A DNA stretch of 64,000 nucleotides from Owenia fusiformis (lineage: Eukaryota; Annelida; Polychaeta; Sabellida; Oweniidae). The notes beneath the pieces are model-generated. The model was not told the origin of the DNA. It ran no database searches and saw only the letters and a program-made list of their open reading frames with translations. Shown here piece by piece: positions 23,621-35,200 of this stretch. The position numbers were made by a program, and so were the translations under genes. The stretch's first letter is position 1; every line of letters begins with the position of its first letter. The DNA lies in assembly GCA_903813345.2 (NCBI GenBank), contig CAIIXF020000009.1:34632740-34696739 (forward strand). The letters run 5' to 3'.

Positions 23621-24077
23621 ATCTACAGAAAGTCACTTCAAAAAATCAAAGGGCATATTCTACTATGATGCTGGGATCTGTGGACTTGCCATTTTCTAGT
23701 TTTAAATTTTGTAAAGGCATCTTGGTTACTCAATTACATTCACCCATTTGTATAAGGGAAAATTTGTCCTTAGTTATATACTTCATTCTTTAATGATGCA
23801 CAAAGCATTCATTCTTTTTCCAAAGCAAAAATTTTGAAATTGCGGCTTTTATACACTGTTTACAGCCTTCATTCAGTATTGGTTATCGAGATGACCTATT
23901 GATATAAATTATGGTGACATAATGTTCTAGGCTAACTTTTGAACTGCCCGTGGGCGAGTGCATTGCATAATATAAAATAAGTATTCCCCTTGGTATCACG
24001 GAAAGAACAATGAGCCCATAAAACATATCTAACATAAGTCAGCTATGTAACAGTTAAATAACTCTTCATAATTTTCA

Positions 24078-24253
24078 CTAGGACCTCTGTTCCACCCTCA
24101 GCTGGAAAGGTGGGGGTACTAATGCAATGGAAAACTCCCCCTTCAAGCTTGTTGGTTTGTCATCCAAATGGAACTTGTATTGTTGAAGAAGACTTGTCAA
24201 AAGTAGAAAGATCTGCTTTTTGGCCAGTTGTTCTCCTAGGCATGCTCTCCTAC
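24078..24253 (-). CDS. P450 last exon with haem-ligand Cys
   Basis: The acceptor is TTTTGTCTTCAG|GT. The exon completes the haem loop (G)RRACLGEQLA and then reads LLTSLLQQYKF and LVPPPFQLRVEQRS before a stop. This is the normal C-terminus of a microsomal P450. Confidence 0.87.
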
Positions 24254-27154
24254 CTGAAGACAAAAGCAATATTCATTCACAATGATTCATTTGAACAAAC
24301 AAATGAAATCTGAAAATCAACATATTGTTCAATCTGCATTTTTCTGATGATGTATAATAAGCATGTCAAGTTCAAAATTTAAGTTGAAATGTCATGTCAA
24401 CCAAGATCCCAATAGTGATTTTGTGATATACCATCATTGTACAAAAATGTTTCAAACAGCTAGACATGTTGTTATTAGGCTTTACCTTTATGTCAGTCAG
24501 TTTTTCATGTCAATACCAAAAGTGTTGACATATTCTTATAGTCTCCAACCTTTTTGGAGAAAGTGTTCAGTGGTTAGTGTTTCGTGTTTAGTTAAGTTTA
24601 GTGGTTAATGTTTCGGTGGTCAAGTGGTCGGTGTTCTGTGTCTGTAACAAATGGCAGATGGTGACGTATTGCATGCCTTGTTATCAATTATCTAACCCCA
24701 GTCATTTTGCTTTTAAATACTCAGATATGCTTTCTTGGATAAGAGTCATGAAGTCAATTTACCCATTGAGAATGGAATCAGTGCTTCATGGCGAATACAT
24801 ATCCCATCTTTGATGAAACGCTCTGGCCTAAAAACCTCTGGATCACCCCATACATCTGGGTCGTGATGAACACTCCATAGGTTGGCAAATACATCTATGC
24901 CCTCAGGGATATCATATCCAAACAGTTTTGTATCCTCCATAGCACAATGGGTTGTTGCAAGTGGGACAACACCTAGAACCACAAATTGAATACATGATGC
25001 TAATAGCATAGATAGTGAGATCAATAGTGCAAGAAAACAGGCAAATAGTTCATCAATGGAACGAAGCATGAAACTTTCCACATATCATCAGAATACCATT
25101 CCCTTTGATTTAAGAGCCAGAGCCATTTTTGTGGTCTACTAGAATGATCAAAAAATAGTAAGTACCCCCTCCCACCAAATCCCGTGTTGGTGGGGAGATA
25201 TAGGAATATTTTTTTCATAAAAACATCGCTTAAGAAATTTCTATTTCTAGACTGAACTGTTCACGCTCGCAAGTGGCATCTCCAACTCCATATATGGGCA
25301 AAAAGGTGGAGTTAACAATAAGCAATGCAGAGATTGACACGATTGACACGAAGAAGTCTCGATGAATCTCGCTTAAACTCCGCCCCTTCTTCGTGAAAAA
25401 TCACGTGAATTCCGGCTTTTGCTGGGACATATCCGGGCATCTCGGCTTCGAACCCAATCAGAAGTTTCAATTTTGACTGGCGCCGCATACATTATCTCAA
25501 GTCTCACCCAATATTTTATGTATACGTTAAAAAAATTCTTTGATTATGGTCATACTACAGTTTTAGTGTGCAACCATATCAGATTATGATATTGATATTG
25601 ATAAAAACTGTTTTCACCAAATGTATGAAATATTTTTCATTCAACTATCTCAGTCTCTCTTTATCTAACCATCTTAGAGAAATATTCATGTGGAAGCTTT
25701 TTTATTTCTCTAAAGACGTACTCCAAATTGATTAAAGAAGTAATGTTTTCAATATTGTATGGCCGAAATGCACCATATTTTTATTTCTTGTTACCAGTTG
25801 TGTTTTTTGATTAGGGATTCACTCTTTTGGCTGTTGTGCTTTTCATACATTTTAAAAGCTTTTATTTTAAACTTTATCTAAATCTACAAGCTTCATATAC
25901 ATACTTGACATGCGAAATGTTTCGAAGATCACAGCTTCTGTATATGGCATTCTGTCTTTATCTTTCAAAGATGGTTGCCTCTCTCCAATCACCTCTTCAA
26001 TCTCACTTTGAATTCTATCGGCCACATTATCAAAGTAATGGACATAGAGTAGGAGCCAGTGAAATTGTACTGGAGATGTATCCACAGCGTCAATAAACAG
26101 AGCGGAGAGTGTGTTGCAAAATGATTCATCATTCCAGTCCAGCAAAGCACTGTTCTGTTTATTCGCTTCCTCAATCATCATGTCGGTGAAGTCACGACAA
26201 ATATTATTTTGTTTTGTTGCCTTGTGTTGGTTGATGTGTTTTAAGAAGAACTCATTCATTTTATCATTGGCTTTCCTGTATTGTGCTATTCTTTCCCTGG
26301 TTTTCGGAAGAAAGCGTTGAAAAGGAAGGTAGTTCATGTCACCCATGAGACGGGCAGAGTGAAACATCGCTGCTGCAGAATCTTCAAGAAAACCTGTCAA
26401 TTCTTCATCATAGAATTTGTACTCTGTCCCAAACAAGATAGAAGACATTGTATTTGACATTGTAAATGATACCAGTTTACAAATATCCTGACGTTTCCCA
26501 AGTCTCAAGTTTATTTCCTCTTTCATCATATCAATTTGAAGAAGGATCTTTGACTCAAGACTTGCAGATCCATAATCAAATGCTTTCAGGGCACGGACAA
26601 TTACTTTCTTTTCATTGCGCCAGGCTTCCGAGTATGTCATAAACAATATACCTGAAATGTAGAGGACATGCAGTTACAGTTAACATTCCCGCAAACTACA
26701 GGGTGTCAAATAGATATGTTCTCATAAATATAAAGTCATAAAATTGTTCTGCTTGAAGATGACCACCATGCACCTTTTTAATTTACAAAGGGTATGCATA
26801 TTTGAATTACAATTTTTAAAATGTTTTAGCCTGTATTACAATTTATGTACAAGAGTTTAGTGTATGGATTTCTTTATATATCTTAACAGTACTTATTTCA
26901 GGAATGTCAAACTAATCATCAATGTGAATATTATTTTATTTTTGATATTGTGAAAGGCATATTATTAAATATTTGATGCACCAAGCATTTAATTTGTCAC
27001 TTAACCAAAAATGTAATATGATGATAAAAGCTTACCAGATTTGGTTGGATTGAGTTCTAACGTGTGGGGCTCATCTGGTCGTCCAGCAAATACAACCCCC
27101 TTGTTCACATATGCCTCTCTTATTGCATCAATGCCATTTAGTACGATAGATAAC
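24078..27154 (-). CDS. Cytochrome P450, microsomal type (gene span; N-terminal exon missing)
   Basis: Four exons: 27036-27154, 25905-26651, 24763-24972, 24078-24253; every junction is GT-AG and in phase, giving about 417 residues. P450s are haem monooxygenases using NADPH-P450 reductase; animal microsomal forms sit in the endoplasmic reticulum membrane. Seen in order: VLNGIDAIREA and VFAGRPDEP (beta-1 / B-helix region), W-x(3)-KK (C-helix area), I-helix LFIDAVDTS (usual A/G-G-x-D/E-T-S), K-helix ExxR as ETFR, FRPERF, and the haem loop FSMGRRACLG with the Cys ligand, which is created across the last splice. The exon layout and VLNG / FAGRP wording suggest the CYP2 clan; no subfamily can be given. 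The first ~70 residues (membrane anchor and Pro-rich hinge) are not seen and probably lie in the 500-N gap. No lesion is visible in the exons. Confidence 0.88.
24508..24670 (+). repeat. Dispersed TGTCACCACC repeat inside a P450 intron
   Basis: Related to 16292-16400: TGTCAATACCAAAAGTGTTG, CATATTCTTATAGTCTCCAA, GTGTCTGTAACAAATGGCAG and a terminal GATGGTGACGTATTG. The right half is part of the block duplicated at 23431-23620. Confidence 0.7.
24763..24972 (-). CDS. P450 exon with PERF motif
   Basis: 210 nt. The acceptor is GTTCTAG|GT and the donor ATGG|GTAAAT. It encodes VVPLATTHCAMEDTKLFGYD, IPEGIDVFANLWSVHHDP and FRPERF, ending at PFSMG. Its last 28 nt and the following intron are duplicated exactly at 23431-23620. 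Confidence 0.87.
24973..25904. other. P450 intron
   Basis: Intron between the large central exon and the PERF exon. It has a short GC-richer patch at about 25250-25450 of unknown nature. No other gene was recognised. Confidence 0.6.
25905..26651 (-). CDS. P450 large central exon (C-helix to ExxR)
   Basis: 747 nt, unusually long for one P450 exon. The acceptor is TTTCAG|GT and the donor TCAA|GTATGT. It begins GILFMTYSEAWRNEKK, includes the I-helix AVDTS and ends at the K-helix ETFRMSS. CYP2-clan genes of vertebrates split this part into several exons, so introns have been lost here or never gained. Confidence 0.88.
26652..27035. other. P450 intron, nothing else seen
   Basis: A 384-bp AT-rich intron with a normal donor and acceptor and no repeat or RNA gene recognised. 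Confidence 0.6.
27036..27154 (-). CDS. P450 exon encoding VLNGIDAIREA region
   Basis: 119 nt. The acceptor is TTCTTTAG|G and the donor ATCTG|GTAAGC. It encodes SIVLNGIDAIREAYVNKGVV then FAGRPDEP, typical of the second exon of CYP2-like genes. The upstream exon is not visible between here and the gap. Confidence 0.85.
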
Positions 27155-27336
27155 CTAAAGAAAAAGATGATCTGAATGAGTTCTTTGTACATGTATCCTG
27201 TCACCACCTCTGGTTCTATCCAAGAGGGGGAGAAACCCCAGGGTTCAAAGATGACATATGCTTATAATATAAATCTGTATTGAGATGACATCGTCGCTGA
27301 TTGGTTTAGCGAGTCGATCGTTGATTGGTTTAAAAC

Positions 27337-27836
27337 NNNNNNNNNNNNNNNNNNNNNNNNNNNNNNNNNNNNNNNNNNNNNNNNNNNNNNNNNNNNNNNN
27401 NNNNNNNNNNNNNNNNNNNNNNNNNNNNNNNNNNNNNNNNNNNNNNNNNNNNNNNNNNNNNNNNNNNNNNNNNNNNNNNNNNNNNNNNNNNNNNNNNNNN
27501 NNNNNNNNNNNNNNNNNNNNNNNNNNNNNNNNNNNNNNNNNNNNNNNNNNNNNNNNNNNNNNNNNNNNNNNNNNNNNNNNNNNNNNNNNNNNNNNNNNNN
27601 NNNNNNNNNNNNNNNNNNNNNNNNNNNNNNNNNNNNNNNNNNNNNNNNNNNNNNNNNNNNNNNNNNNNNNNNNNNNNNNNNNNNNNNNNNNNNNNNNNNN
27701 NNNNNNNNNNNNNNNNNNNNNNNNNNNNNNNNNNNNNNNNNNNNNNNNNNNNNNNNNNNNNNNNNNNNNNNNNNNNNNNNNNNNNNNNNNNNNNNNNNNN
27801 NNNNNNNNNNNNNNNNNNNNNNNNNNNNNNNNNNNN
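27337..27836. other. Assembly gap, exactly 500 N
   Basis: Five hundred consecutive N. The round number indicates a scaffolding placeholder, so the true distance, and possibly the join itself, is unknown. Open frames running through the N on either strand are meaningless. Confidence 0.98.
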
Positions 27837-28085
27837 AAAAAGATAATGCATAAACTGTGTCATTAATGCCATTAAAGTAGAGTATAGAATTGATGGGAAT
27901 TTTTTCAAATGAAGGACTCGGATGGTAAGGTGAAGATAAGATAAAGTGACCTTCATAGTCGAGCAGGTAAAGTGTTGTAAACAACAAAAAGGCAGCCAGC
28001 CTTTATCAACCAAAAATACTGGCAAAAAATATAATTCAGATATAATGCATCCAGAGATTCAAGCTAGTTTACTATTCTTTTCCAG

Positions 28086-28738
28086 TTCAAGTCTTTCCAC
28101 GGGACTGTAGTGACAATGCAAGTTTTACTGGTGTACGAACAATCCAACCAAAAGGTCAAGATTCATTCAGCGTATACTGCAGTGAGGGGTGTGTCTACAT
28201 GGCCAGACGCTTTGACGGGAGTGCTGATTTCTACCGAGGTTGGGTCGAATATCAAGAAGGGTTTGGGTCACGAGATGGAGAACATTTCATCGGCCTGGAC
28301 AACCTTCATGGTTTATTGAGACAAGAGAACTACAAACTCGTAGTTGGTCTTACCACATGGCCCCCGCAAAATGAAACACGTCATGCAGAATATTCCATAT
28401 TTGATGTGGGTGATGAACGCAGTAACTACCAGCTGACGATTGGTGGATACAGTGGAGATGCGGGAGACTCCTTGTCTTACCACAATGGTATGCCATTCAC
28501 AACAAAGGACCGTGATCTTGATAATAAACACACTAACTGTGCTGTTGAATATAAAGGAGCTTGGTGGTACAATTTGTGTCACTACTCCAATTTATTTGCT
28601 GTGTACAATGATGGGCCTGTGTGTCAAGGTGATGGCCAATGCATCGCATGGTATCATTGGCCAGACAAAATTGGCACACCTCACAACCATTTCTATTCCT
28701 TCAAAAAAGTGGACATGAAAATTTGCCCCATTCAATAG
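28086..28738 (+). CDS. Fibrinogen-related (FReD) protein, terminal exon
   Basis: The acceptor is TTTTCCAG|TT (phase 2 start) and the exon runs to a TAG at 28736-28738; about 217 residues. It encodes almost a complete fibrinogen C-terminal globular domain: PRDCSDNASFTGVRTIQPKG at the start, RRFDGSADFYRGWVEYQEGF, the Ca-binding-type stretch TTKDRDLDN, NCAVEYKGAWWYNLCH and the end HFYSFKKVDMKICPIQ. FReD proteins of invertebrates are secreted lectin-like molecules, often in innate recognition. The usual TVIQRR is altered (CVYMARR). The signal peptide and any coiled coil would be on upstream exons, which are missing on the gap side. Confidence 0.88.
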
Positions 28739-28830
28739 AATCTCTACTTTCTGAAATAGCGTCTTTACAAACCCAGCAATGAACTTCCCTAAATAGTATG
28801 AGATATATGAGAGTATGTATGACAAAATCC

Positions 28831-28836
28831 AATAAA
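28831..28836 (+). terminator. Polyadenylation signal AATAAA of the FReD gene
   Basis: AATAAA lies 93 bp after the stop codon, in an AT-rich 3' UTR, the expected spacing for a short 3' UTR. Confidence 0.6.
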
Positions 28837-28915
28837 AATGAGGAATCTAATGAATTCTTCTTTATGTTAACCTTAAAATACTGATAATTATACATTACAA
28901 GGCATTAACATGCAA

Positions 28916-28982
28916 AATGTCACCACCTGTCATTTGTTACAGATGCCGAACACCAAACACAGCCACAAAAAAGTTTGAGACA
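28916..28982 (-). repeat. Dispersed TGTCACCACC repeat, partial reverse copy
   Basis: ATGTCACCACCTGTCATTTG, CAGATGCCGAACACCAAACA and CACAAAAAAGTTTGAGAC match the right half of the repeat family in reverse orientation. It lies between the FReD poly(A) signal and the last visible TBL3 exon. Confidence 0.65.
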
Positions 28983-29017
28983 TAGAAAGTGTGATTTTTC
29001 ATATATAAGGTACATAC

Positions 29018-29233
29018 TTAAGAATAATATCATTCTGAGCAGCTGTAGTCTCATCAATTTCTTCCTGCGTGACATCACGCCATATAAGGATATTTGAATC
29101 TGCTGCCCCTGTGACTATGACATCTTCTGTAGCACTACTGGTCAAAGCCCAGACTTTATCGGAATGCTCGTCAAATGTTTTAACACATTCATTGTTCTTT
29201 ATTGTCCATAGCTTTACCAGGCCGTCAGATCCA
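29018..29233 (-). CDS. TBL3: TBL3 exon: last WD repeat and linker
   Basis: 216 nt. The acceptor is GTTTCAG|TG and the donor CTTAA|GTATGT. It encodes SGSDGLVKLWTIKNNECVKT, GAADSNILIWRDVTQEE and AAQNDIILK. The exon for the Utp13 C-terminal domain should follow but is not seen before the gap. Confidence 0.9.
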
Positions 29234-32200
29234 CTGAAACACAAATATATTTTCTATAAACTCTCAATTATTGAATACTTTTGTCCGGTTAAAACTGAAA
29301 AGGTGGAGAAATCCAAATTCATATTGTGTAAAGCACATAATTGTTTTCTTTCGTATATGCAAATAAAACATGAAGATTTTGTTTTCCTCCTTTCAGTTAT
29401 CGCGCACCAGAAATGTTTCTACCATGGACAAATATAAATAAAAACACATTTTTGAAAAATATTTTAAAACATGAATATTCGAGGACAGTTTGAAGAGTGC
29501 AAGTAATCTAGTAGTACAGGCTAGGGACATTCCAGTGAGGCCTCTTTCTATGACATACCCCCGCACCCGGTATAACAAGACGTATGTGGTACCATTTTGT
29601 TCGGTATGATGTGAAGTTTTCAGAAACCAATTTTGACATTTTCAAATATGGGTCAGATTCCAGATAATTAGCGTAATGTTACATAATTTATTGTTTTCTA
29701 TGTTTTTATATTTTCAAGGTTTAAAACAGCTTTGGTTAGGTTTTTATCAAAGTATAACAACATATAATGGTGGTAATGCTTTCAGAAAAAATTGATGACA
29801 AAATTTTAAGAAATTTAAAATCAATATTAATCATAATTATGTAATTCTTATGTAATAATGTAAAAAAAATGTGAAATTAGACGTTGCAAGACACGCTTTA
29901 ATGCAATACACTGGTTAAACGTCACCAAATACAAAAAATGAATAAAAGGATGTGATAGCAAAAGTTTATTTCCACAATTTGTAAACATAATTAATATGAG
30001 GATATAATATTATGTAATATATACAGGCTATAGATTTTCAGTATCTGTTTGCTATACAGTAACCGTTTTATGAGAATCACTATGCAGAACTTATGGCCAT
30101 CCAGATAGGATGGTCTTGCTGAATGCATTCAACAAAAGGTTATCTGTAGCTAGTTTATTTTATACTTGTTATCCCACCAAACGAAGGGATGGATATAGAA
30201 AAGCCACCCGTCCATCCGTAAGTATGTTTGGGTGATTACTTAAATACTGATTGACATATTTGATTCAAATTTTATAGGCTTATGCCTTATGGGTGTAGGT
30301 CTGTAGGACCTCTGCTGGAGAAGGAATTATCATTATGACTGCTCAATTTAAAATGGCCACCATTTGTGTAAAAATACAAAAAAACTCAGTGGTATTGAGA
30401 AACCTGCCGATGATGGAAATATTGGTTTTATAAGTGGATGCTGCAATCGATATCTTTGATCAAAACGAAGCCACCATTGATGGGAAGGGATCAACACATC
30501 CTATGGCCATGGTCTTGTATAAAGTGTGACGGAGTGATTTTCATGTTGTATTTTATAATTAATATCTTACTTTTACTTTGTTTTTACTTTGTAAATTAAT
30601 TAATGGAAACATGGTACAAAAAGCATTTAGATAAACAACAGGTCATGTAGTACACCTGGGATTTCTCTGGTCAGTTTCTCACATTAAATATGCAATCATT
30701 ACAATTGTTCAGAGCATCTTCAGACTTACAAATGTTTCTTTAATTTACATTTAATTTACATTTCTATATCTTGGATTCTAATTAGGATTTGAAGCAGTCT
30801 TCCTATTGTTAAACTTTTTACATAACAGATTTGAAGTGATCATGTGATGTCTGGTTTTGAAGAATATACTATATGCCATGTGAGAGATTTGGGTCACTTT
30901 CGGCCTAGACTTCAAAAAGACATAACTAGATTTAGCAGTAGATTAGAAGGAAATAAACAAGTGAAATAAATAAAAGATAGAAACTAAAACCTCACACTAT
31001 TGTGTACATTTAATATAAAGAAAACCCGGTCATAAAAGGATCAGAAAATAATAATGATAACTAGGAGCCGAACAGAAAAAAACAAGATTTCGGTGGAAGA
31101 CACAGATATATGTAACTATGAAAACTAAAGGTTGTAGAGTTAAACCAAAAGTGACACCAACGCCGAATCCCATTTCATCAAATGAAAATATAGAAATGAT
31201 GACAAAGTCCAGTTCCTACCACAGTATAATCAAATCTGACCTGATGTGGAGACTTGTGAGGCATATGAGACAGTCAGAAGGCCCAAAGAAGGCCATTTAC
31301 AGGGTGGTAAAAAAACCTTATGCCATTTTCCTCATATCTTTGTCATTTTAAGAACTGATATTCAACACATTTGTACATAATTCAATTTCCTACCAGCCTA
31401 CTATATTTCATGACCATCAGATTGATAGTCACAATGTAACAGCACTTTAAAGAACATGCCCAAGTGGCCACTATTGTGCTTTCAGCAAACCTGCACATGT
31501 ACATGTAGTCCAAAATGTCCCTACTTATGGGGAAACGGCAAAGATAGAGTGTATGAGAATGACCTCAGGACAATTGCAGACCTTTAAAGTGAGATCATTA
31601 GTGTCATTCAGGCCATATCTGCTGAAAAATGCATTCGGATCATTGACAACTGTGCAGGTTTGACTACAGTGTGATAATGCCCAAACCTGAAGCATGTTGT
31701 TTAAGGATGCAGTATCGGGTCGGTTTTCACGTCTGTTTGCGCAGGTTTGACTTCCGGTTTGAGAAAGCTAGCTCCCAAGAACGTCATTTTCGCATTTAGT
31801 CTTATTCAAAAATTATAGTTTATTTCGATAATGGTGTTTCCAGAAAAGAATTAAATTGCAAACATTTTATCAAGCATATTTTATCCCTTTCACTTTTATG
31901 GGAAAACTTGTTCTTGAGTCGCAATTAGTGGATACGAAAACCAGGGTTCGAAAGGTGCCAGCTCTATTGAAAACTCAAAAAAGTAAAAAGATTCGTTTTG
32001 GGTGGGTAAAATATTTTTTTTATTTTGTAATTACCAGATGGTCAATCCTCTTCATATTGCACTTGGATGATGATAACATCACAGTGATACATTGTAAAAA
32101 ATATGAGCAAAATCTAATGTCAGGAACTTTTTCTACGCTGACCTGGTACTGCATCCTTAAAGTGCTGTTGTATGATAGTGAATGATGTACAAATGTGTGA

Positions 32201-35200
32201 AATATGAGAGAGTAATATTTTAAAATGACAAAGATATGAGGAAATGCAGGGTTTCCATTTTTTGACCACCCTGTACAACAAAGCACAAAAGATTCTATTC
32301 AACCATCTCGTGTATGGAATATGACAATGAGTTGGAAATATGCACTTGACAGCAAGAATAGCCTTATTTCCAGGATTGTTAAACTGTATAGTGAATCGAG
32401 ATGGTAAGTGAAGCATGTTTCTGGCTGCGGAAGATTTTTGTTAAAATCTGTAAGAAAACCAGGTCTATCAGAGAGGTGGTAAAGTCACATTGTCACATCG
32501 CCAGGGACTATGCGGAATCTGTTAGAAATCTGTACATTCTACACAAAAACCTCATGAAGAATGCCAACCAAAGCGAGTCGAAAAGGATGAAGATATGTAG
32601 TCTTGTAGGCCCAAATTATAGATGGTTTCTTAGGAATTGTTAAATAAGACAAATCTTGCTAATTTCTAACAAAATGTGCAAGACGGGTGTGCAAAATGCG
32701 ACAAAAAATAAAAAGTGATGAATCAATCATCTTAGCTGGAAGTTTTCAACAAAGGCAGAAGACTAATGACCGTAACAACAACTGGCTCTTACAGTGCAGA
32801 GTATACATGGAAGCATGTCTTGATGAGGCAGATACTCTAATGATTTACCATGCAGTACAAAGGTCAAAGACAGCTAAGTAAGAATAAGAGAAATAGTTCG
32901 ATGCAGTGATGCTGATGTGTTGGTCATGTTTTTGTACTACTACCACACAGTTCTTTACATCGTCACATGAGATATTCATGCACAGCGGCCATGGGTCAAA
33001 GCAGTGCTTCAACCCAATTCACAGAATATGAGAAAACTTGGTGAAAAGTTTTGCAAATCATTATCAGCAGCTCACACCCTTATAGGATGTGACACTACCT
33101 GTTCATTTGCTAAAATTGGGAAAAATATTACACAAAATTAATCAAGAACATTGATCACCTCACCCCCCTATCACACCAAACTCGTTCTTACCCGTTCTTG
33201 CCAGTCCTACGAAAAGGTCGTAAAACGGGCTCAATCTGGCTGTGGTCGGGAAATATGTCTGAAATAATTAGCTTCTTCGTTCTTAAACATTCTTCAATAC
33301 GTCCATCTCGTTCGCAGCTCGTTCAGGTCGCACCACGTCGGTGTGCAACGCCGTAGAACGCGTCTCTTAGTCTAGAAGGTCATCATTACCTGATAACAGA
33401 ACGGTATGGTCGCAATCGAATTTTGAATCGATTCAAAATTCTAAAATCACATTCCCGTCTGAGAACGTTCATAAAGTTCATAAATAGACCTTAGAAAGTT
33501 ACAGGTACGTTCATTCCGTTCGCACACAGTTTAAAACCAGTTTTGAAGAACGCAGTGGCAACTTGTTTGGTGTGATAGCTATATTTTTGCTAACTCGTTC
33601 ATAAGCAGTGTTAAATACGTTCATAATCAGTTTAAACCCGTTTGCAATGAGTTCTACCTCGTTCTCAACACGTCTTCAGACACTTCAACTTGTTGTTAAA
33701 ACGTCCCTAGTAGGATTGAAGTACGACGGTTCCGTTCGTAGTACGTCCAGCTCGTCGTTAGTACGTTGTCACTCGTTCTAATTGTAGAACGTGACGACCA
33801 CGAGAACATTTTGAGCATTGTCTTAGTTCTAGAGGACCTACCCGTTCGAGTACGTTCGATGAAGTTTGTAAATAGATCCCAAACGGTTCTTAGTACGACC
33901 AGTCCGTTCGTACACAGTTGAAGCCCGTTTTCGAGAACGTAGTGAGAACTAGTTTGGTGTGATAGTAGGGTTAGCAATTTATGCAAGCTTGGATCAGATG
34001 AGCATCTACAATGTGAGAGCCGTGTAGATGACAAGAAGACAATGACATTGGATGACCTAAGCTTTATTTTGGCATCGACAACTGACAAGCCTACATCTGC
34101 AAGGTTACTAACAAAAGATGCTTTAAACAACATCTTCTTCCAGCACATCTCCAATGTCAAATCTGGACAAAGTGCTCGCATAGCAAAGCCCATACTTAGG
34201 AAACCAGAAGGCAATGTATGGTACTTTATTGATGGAAAACTGGTTCCTAAGATGATTTTGAGAGCATCTGCCCCCATTGAATTAAAGGATATTACCCAAA
34301 TCTATTGTAAAGATGGATTTCGTACTAATTAGGCTTGTAGATGCCTACATGTACTTGCAGGATTATTGTGCATGTCTATCTGTTCCTGTTAGGTGGGTAT
34401 TTGCCAAAACACAATGATGGTTGAGGAAAAAACATATCCATATGTTTAGAATAAAGATGTTTGAAATAATCATATCATCATATTATATAATGATTCTATT
34501 GAAAGATGTAAGCCCTTATATGTAACAAATTGATATTTATCATGTTTAAAATGATCATAACAGTTACCTGATATTTATATGCATGAATATTTGGATAAGT
34601 ATATATGATTAAATGTTTAATGATATTATCATTGTGTCTTAATACACCGTTCACGTACTGTTATTTGCTGCTACATATGCATGACATTTATTGTTTGCAA
34701 TGAGATGAAGTCTTTTTTATAAAGGTTTGTACTCATAATAAGATATTATTGCTTGAATTAGTTTAGCACATGAGGTTTATATCATTTAGAACAAAAATTA
34801 TGTTATCTTAACAACGAAAACAATTCAAATTGTAAGCTCTAGCTCATAAAACAATGGAAATTATGTAATAATTACATAATTCTAAGTCCAAAATATTTTT
34901 GATAATTATCAAAATTTATTTTAAAGTATATACACAATTAATATTTGCTTAGCTCAAGATTTCTTTTCATTATTTCCTTTATAGTCAGGAATATTTAGGT
35001 GAAAATATTTCAAAAATATATAGAAGCAATTTTAAGGTGGATTTCAAAACTTCATACCATTCTTTTGAAAACCTGAAGTGGCACCAAGCGATCCATTGAC
35101 CTTTTCACCAAAAATCCAAGATGGCCGCCACGATGTATCGAAAAATCATAAAAATTGACTAAAGTTGTAATTTAATAAGTCAAAATAGTTGTATACTGAT

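Larger units (their letters stand above)
31118..34332 (+). pseudogene. Decayed repeat-associated gene with EADTR / DADVLVM / GCDTT motifs
   Basis: Pieces in several frames, in order: a Lys-rich N-terminal part (31118-31297), LDEADTLMIYHA (about 32810-32860), IVRCSDADVLVMFLYYYH (about 32895-32945), AHTLIGCDTTCSFAKIGK (about 33070-33120), then TKDALNNIFFQH, GNVWYFIDGKLVPKMILRAS and QIYCKDGFRT (34042-34332). This order (HEEADTR-like, DTDVLVL-like, GCDTTSAF-like, then GW-x-x-x-G-x-LVP and CxCKxxCRT-like) is one I recall from long uncharacterised proteins common in invertebrate and fish genomes; their function is unknown to me. Frameshifts, stops and two transposon insertions (31300-32273, 33168-33965) break it. 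Confidence 0.6.

Noticed and set aside
27262-28025. Long open frames across the N run on both strands
   Set aside because: They exist only because N codons translate as X. The real residues at their edges resemble no P450 N-terminus or FReD exon.
33696-34277. 193-codon minus-strand frame
   Set aside because: It is antisense to the GTTC-rich element and to the decayed gene; the plus-strand reading has family motifs, the minus strand has none.
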